Positions 61,379 to 64,000 of a DNA stretch of 64,000 bases are shown one piece after another; positions within the stretch are counted from its first letter, which is position 1, and every line of letters begins with the position of its first letter. A program made the position numbers and the translations under genes. This stretch comes from Hormiphora californensis (Eukaryota; Ctenophora; Tentaculata; Cydippida; Pleurobrachiidae): assembly GCA_020137815.1 (NCBI GenBank), contig CM035350.1, positions 3,361,037 to 3,425,036 on the forward strand, in the 5' to 3' direction. The notes under the pieces are model-generated. The model worked only from the letters and a program-made list of their open reading frames with translations, was not told the origin of the DNA and did not search any database.

Positions 61379-64000
61379 CCTGGCCCTTCGGCCTCCAGGC
61401 TCCAGCCATCCTCCCTACTCAATCCTCCCTCTCTCCAGCCATCATGCCTCCTTAAAGCTCCCTCTCTCCAGCCATCCTCCCTCCTCAATCCTCCCTCTCT
61501 CCAGCTATCCTCCCTCCTCAATCCTCCCTCTCTCCAGCCATCCTCCCTCCTCAATCCTCCCTCTCTCCAGCCATCCTCCCTCCTCAATCCTCCCTCTCTC
61601 CAGCCATCCTCCCTCCTCAATCCTCCCTCTCTCCAGCCATCCTCCCTCCTCAATCCTCCCTCTCTCCAGCCATCCTCCCTCCTCAATCCTCCCTCTCTCC
61701 AGCCATCCTCCCTCCTCAATCCTCCCTCTCTCCAGCCATCATGCCTCCTTAAAGCTCCCTCTCTCCAGCCATCCTCCCTCCTCAAACCTCCCTCTCTCCA
61801 GCCATCCTCAAACCTCCCTCTCTCCAGCCATCCTCCCTCCTCAATCCTCCCTCTCTCCAGCCATCCTCCCTCCTCAAACCTCCCTCTCTCCAGCCATCCT
61901 CCATCCTCAAACCTCCCTCTCTCCAGCCATCCTCCCTCCTCAATCCTCCCTCTCTCCAGCCATCCTCCCTCCTCAAACCTCCCTCTCTCCAGCCCTCCTC
62001 TCTCCTCAAACCTCCCTCTCTCCAGCCATCATCCCTCCTTAAACCTCCCTCTCTCCAGTCATCCTCCCTCCTCAAACCTCCCTCTCTCCAGCCATCATCC
62101 CTCCTCAATCCTCCCTCTCTCCAGTCATCCTCCCTCCTCAAACCTCCCTCTCTCCAGCCATCCTCCCTCCTCAAACCTCCCTCTCTCCAGCCATCCTCCC
62201 TCCTCAAACCTCCCTCTCTCCAGCCATCATCCCTCCTCAAACCTCCCTCTCTCCAGCCATCCTCCCTCCTCAAACCTCCCTCTCTCCAGCCATTCTCCCT
62301 CCCCAAACCTCCCTCTCTCCAGTCATCATCCCTCCTCAAACCTCCCGGCGCCCTCTCTCCAGCCATCCTCCTTCCTCAAACCTCCCTCTCTCCAGCCATC
62401 CTCCCTCCCCAAACCTCCCTCTCTCCAGCCATCATCCCTCCTCTAACCTCCCTCTCTCCAGCCATCCTCCCTCCTCAAACCTCCCTCTCTCCAGCCATCC
62501 TCCCTCCCCAAACCTCCCTCTCTCCAGTCATCCTCCCTCCTCAAACCTCCCTCTCTCCAGCCATCCTCCCTCCTCAAACCTCCCTCTCTCCAGCCATCCT
62601 CCCTCCTCAAACCTCTCTCTCTCTCTCCAGCCATCCTCCCTCCTCAAACCTCCCTCTCTCCAGTCATCCTCCCTCCTCAAACCTCCCTCTCTCCAGTCAT
62701 CCTCCCTCCTCAAACCTCCCTCTCTCCAGCCATCCTCCCTCCTCAAACCTCCCTCTCTCCAGCCATGCTCCCTCCTCAAACCTCCCTCTCTCCAGTCATC
62801 CTCCCTCCTCAAACCTCCCTCTCTCCAGCCATCCTCCCTACTCAAACCTCCCTCTCTCCAGCCATCCTCCATCCTCAAACCTCCCTCTCTCCAGTCATCC
62901 TCCCTCCTCAAACCTCCCTCTCTCCAGCCATCCTCCTTCCTCAAACCTCTCTCTCTCCAGTCATCCTCCCTCCTCAAACCTCCCTCTCTCCAGCCATCCT
63001 CCTTCCTCAAACCTCCCTCTCTCCAGTCATCCTCCCTCCTCAAACCTCCCTCTCCAGCCATCCTCCCTCCTCAAACCTCCCTCTCTCCAGCCATCCCTCC
63101 TCAAACCTCCCTCTCTCCAGCCATCCTCCCTACTCAAACCTCCCTCTCTCCAGCCATCATCCCTCCTCAAACCTCCCTCTCTCCAGCCATCCTCCATCCT
63201 CAAACCTCCCTCTCTCCAGTCATCCTCCCTCCTCAAACCTCCCTCTCTCCAGCCATCCTCCTTCCTCAAACCTCCCTCTCTCCAGTCATCCTCCCTCCTC
63301 AAACCTCCCTCTCTCCAGCCATCCTCCTTCCTCAAACCTCCCTCTCTCCAGTCATCCTCCCTCCTCAAACCTCCCTCTCCAGCCATCCTCCCTCCTCAAA
63401 CCTCCCTCTCTCCAGCCATCCCTCCTCAAACCTCCCTCTCTCCAGCCATCCTCCCTACTCAAACTTCCCTCTCTCCAGCCATCATCCCTCCTCAAACCTC
63501 CCTCTCTCCAGCCATCCTCCCTCCTCAATCCTCCCTCTCTCCAGCCATCCTCCCTCATTAAACCTCCCTCTCTCCAGCCATCCTCCCTCCTCAAACCTCC
63601 CTCTCTCCAGCCATCATCCCTCCTCAAACCTCCCTCTCTCCAGCCATCCTCCCTCTTCAAACCTCCCTCTCTCCAGCCAGTGCGTAGCACTAGCCAGTAA
63701 GGGTGGGTGAGGCTCCCGTTCCCCGTCCTGGGTGATGTGGCTGTGTTTTAGTTTGGTTACGTAGTTTTCAATCCCCCCTGCGAAGTGTCAAATGCCCGCG
63801 TCACGATATTCATTTCTTAATTTTATCCGTTGACTATTGTTCATCCCCCCACCCCCCGTGGCAAACATTTCTTTCTCTCTCCAGCCATCCTCCCTACTCA
63901 AACCTCCCTCTCTCCAGCCATCCTCCATCCTCAAACCTCCCTCTCTCCAGTCATCCTCCCTCCTCAAACCTCCCTCTCTCCAGCCATCCTCCCTCCTCAA
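61379..64000. repeat. 33-bp minisatellite array, continuing past the window edge
   Basis: The consensus is CCTCCCTCTCTCCAG followed by CCATCCTCCCTCCTCAAA. It runs from 61379 to 63680 and again from 63876. Variants differ at a few sites (AAT/AAA, CCATC/TCATC, CTCC/ATCC). Because 33 is a multiple of three, long reading frames appear on both strands but are artefacts. A non-repeat island lies at 63681-63875. Confidence 0.95.

Noticed and set aside
61345-63700. Frames of up to 311 residues (REDGWREGGLR on minus, SSNLPLSSHPP on plus)
   Set aside because: They are artefacts of a 33-bp tandem unit, open on both strands.

Overview
This is animal nuclear DNA. Genes are split into many short exons with GT-AG introns, the proteins are metazoan (dynein heavy chain, rhodopsin-type GPCR, a SMOC/SPARC-like matricellular protein, an ABCG half-transporter), and introns and spacers are full of CT/GA microsatellites, minisatellites and small inverted-repeat mobile elements. 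Many introns are only 70-200 bp. A compact invertebrate such as a sponge or another early-branching animal would fit, but the phylum is a guess.

Layout. (1) 345-38006, plus strand: the 3' part of a dynein heavy-chain-like gene. I resolve 54 exons totalling 9,093 bp. Every intron phase matches and the sum is a whole number of codons (3,030 residues plus stop). They run from the end of the linker through AAA1-AAA6, the stalk and the C-terminal domain; the tail lies before the window. AAA1 and AAA4 have broken nucleotide-binding motifs while AAA2 and AAA3 keep Walker A, so this is not a standard axonemal motor; a DNHD1-like protein is the best guess. (2) 1894-3291, minus strand: a complete two-exon GPCR nested in a dynein intron. 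(3) 38644-47237, minus strand, tail-to-tail with dynein: a secreted protein with signal peptide, follistatin/Kazal, one thyroglobulin type-1 and a two-EF-hand SPARC EC domain. (4) 48779-59097, minus strand: a 13-exon ABCG half-transporter, complete except for a one-base frameshift in exon 5. (5) 60313-61190: a 444-bp tandem duplication carrying an unrecognised minus-strand ORF. (6) 61379 to the end: a 33-bp-unit minisatellite array.

The genes do not form a pathway. The repeats are the most unusual part. Several minisatellites start at, or are built from, the splice junction next to them. TTAA-, TA-, 8-bp- and 9-bp-duplicating elements are nested inside one another, and empty sites can be read from sister copies in the window. 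A family of multi-hairpin elements keeps its stems paired through a compensatory change.
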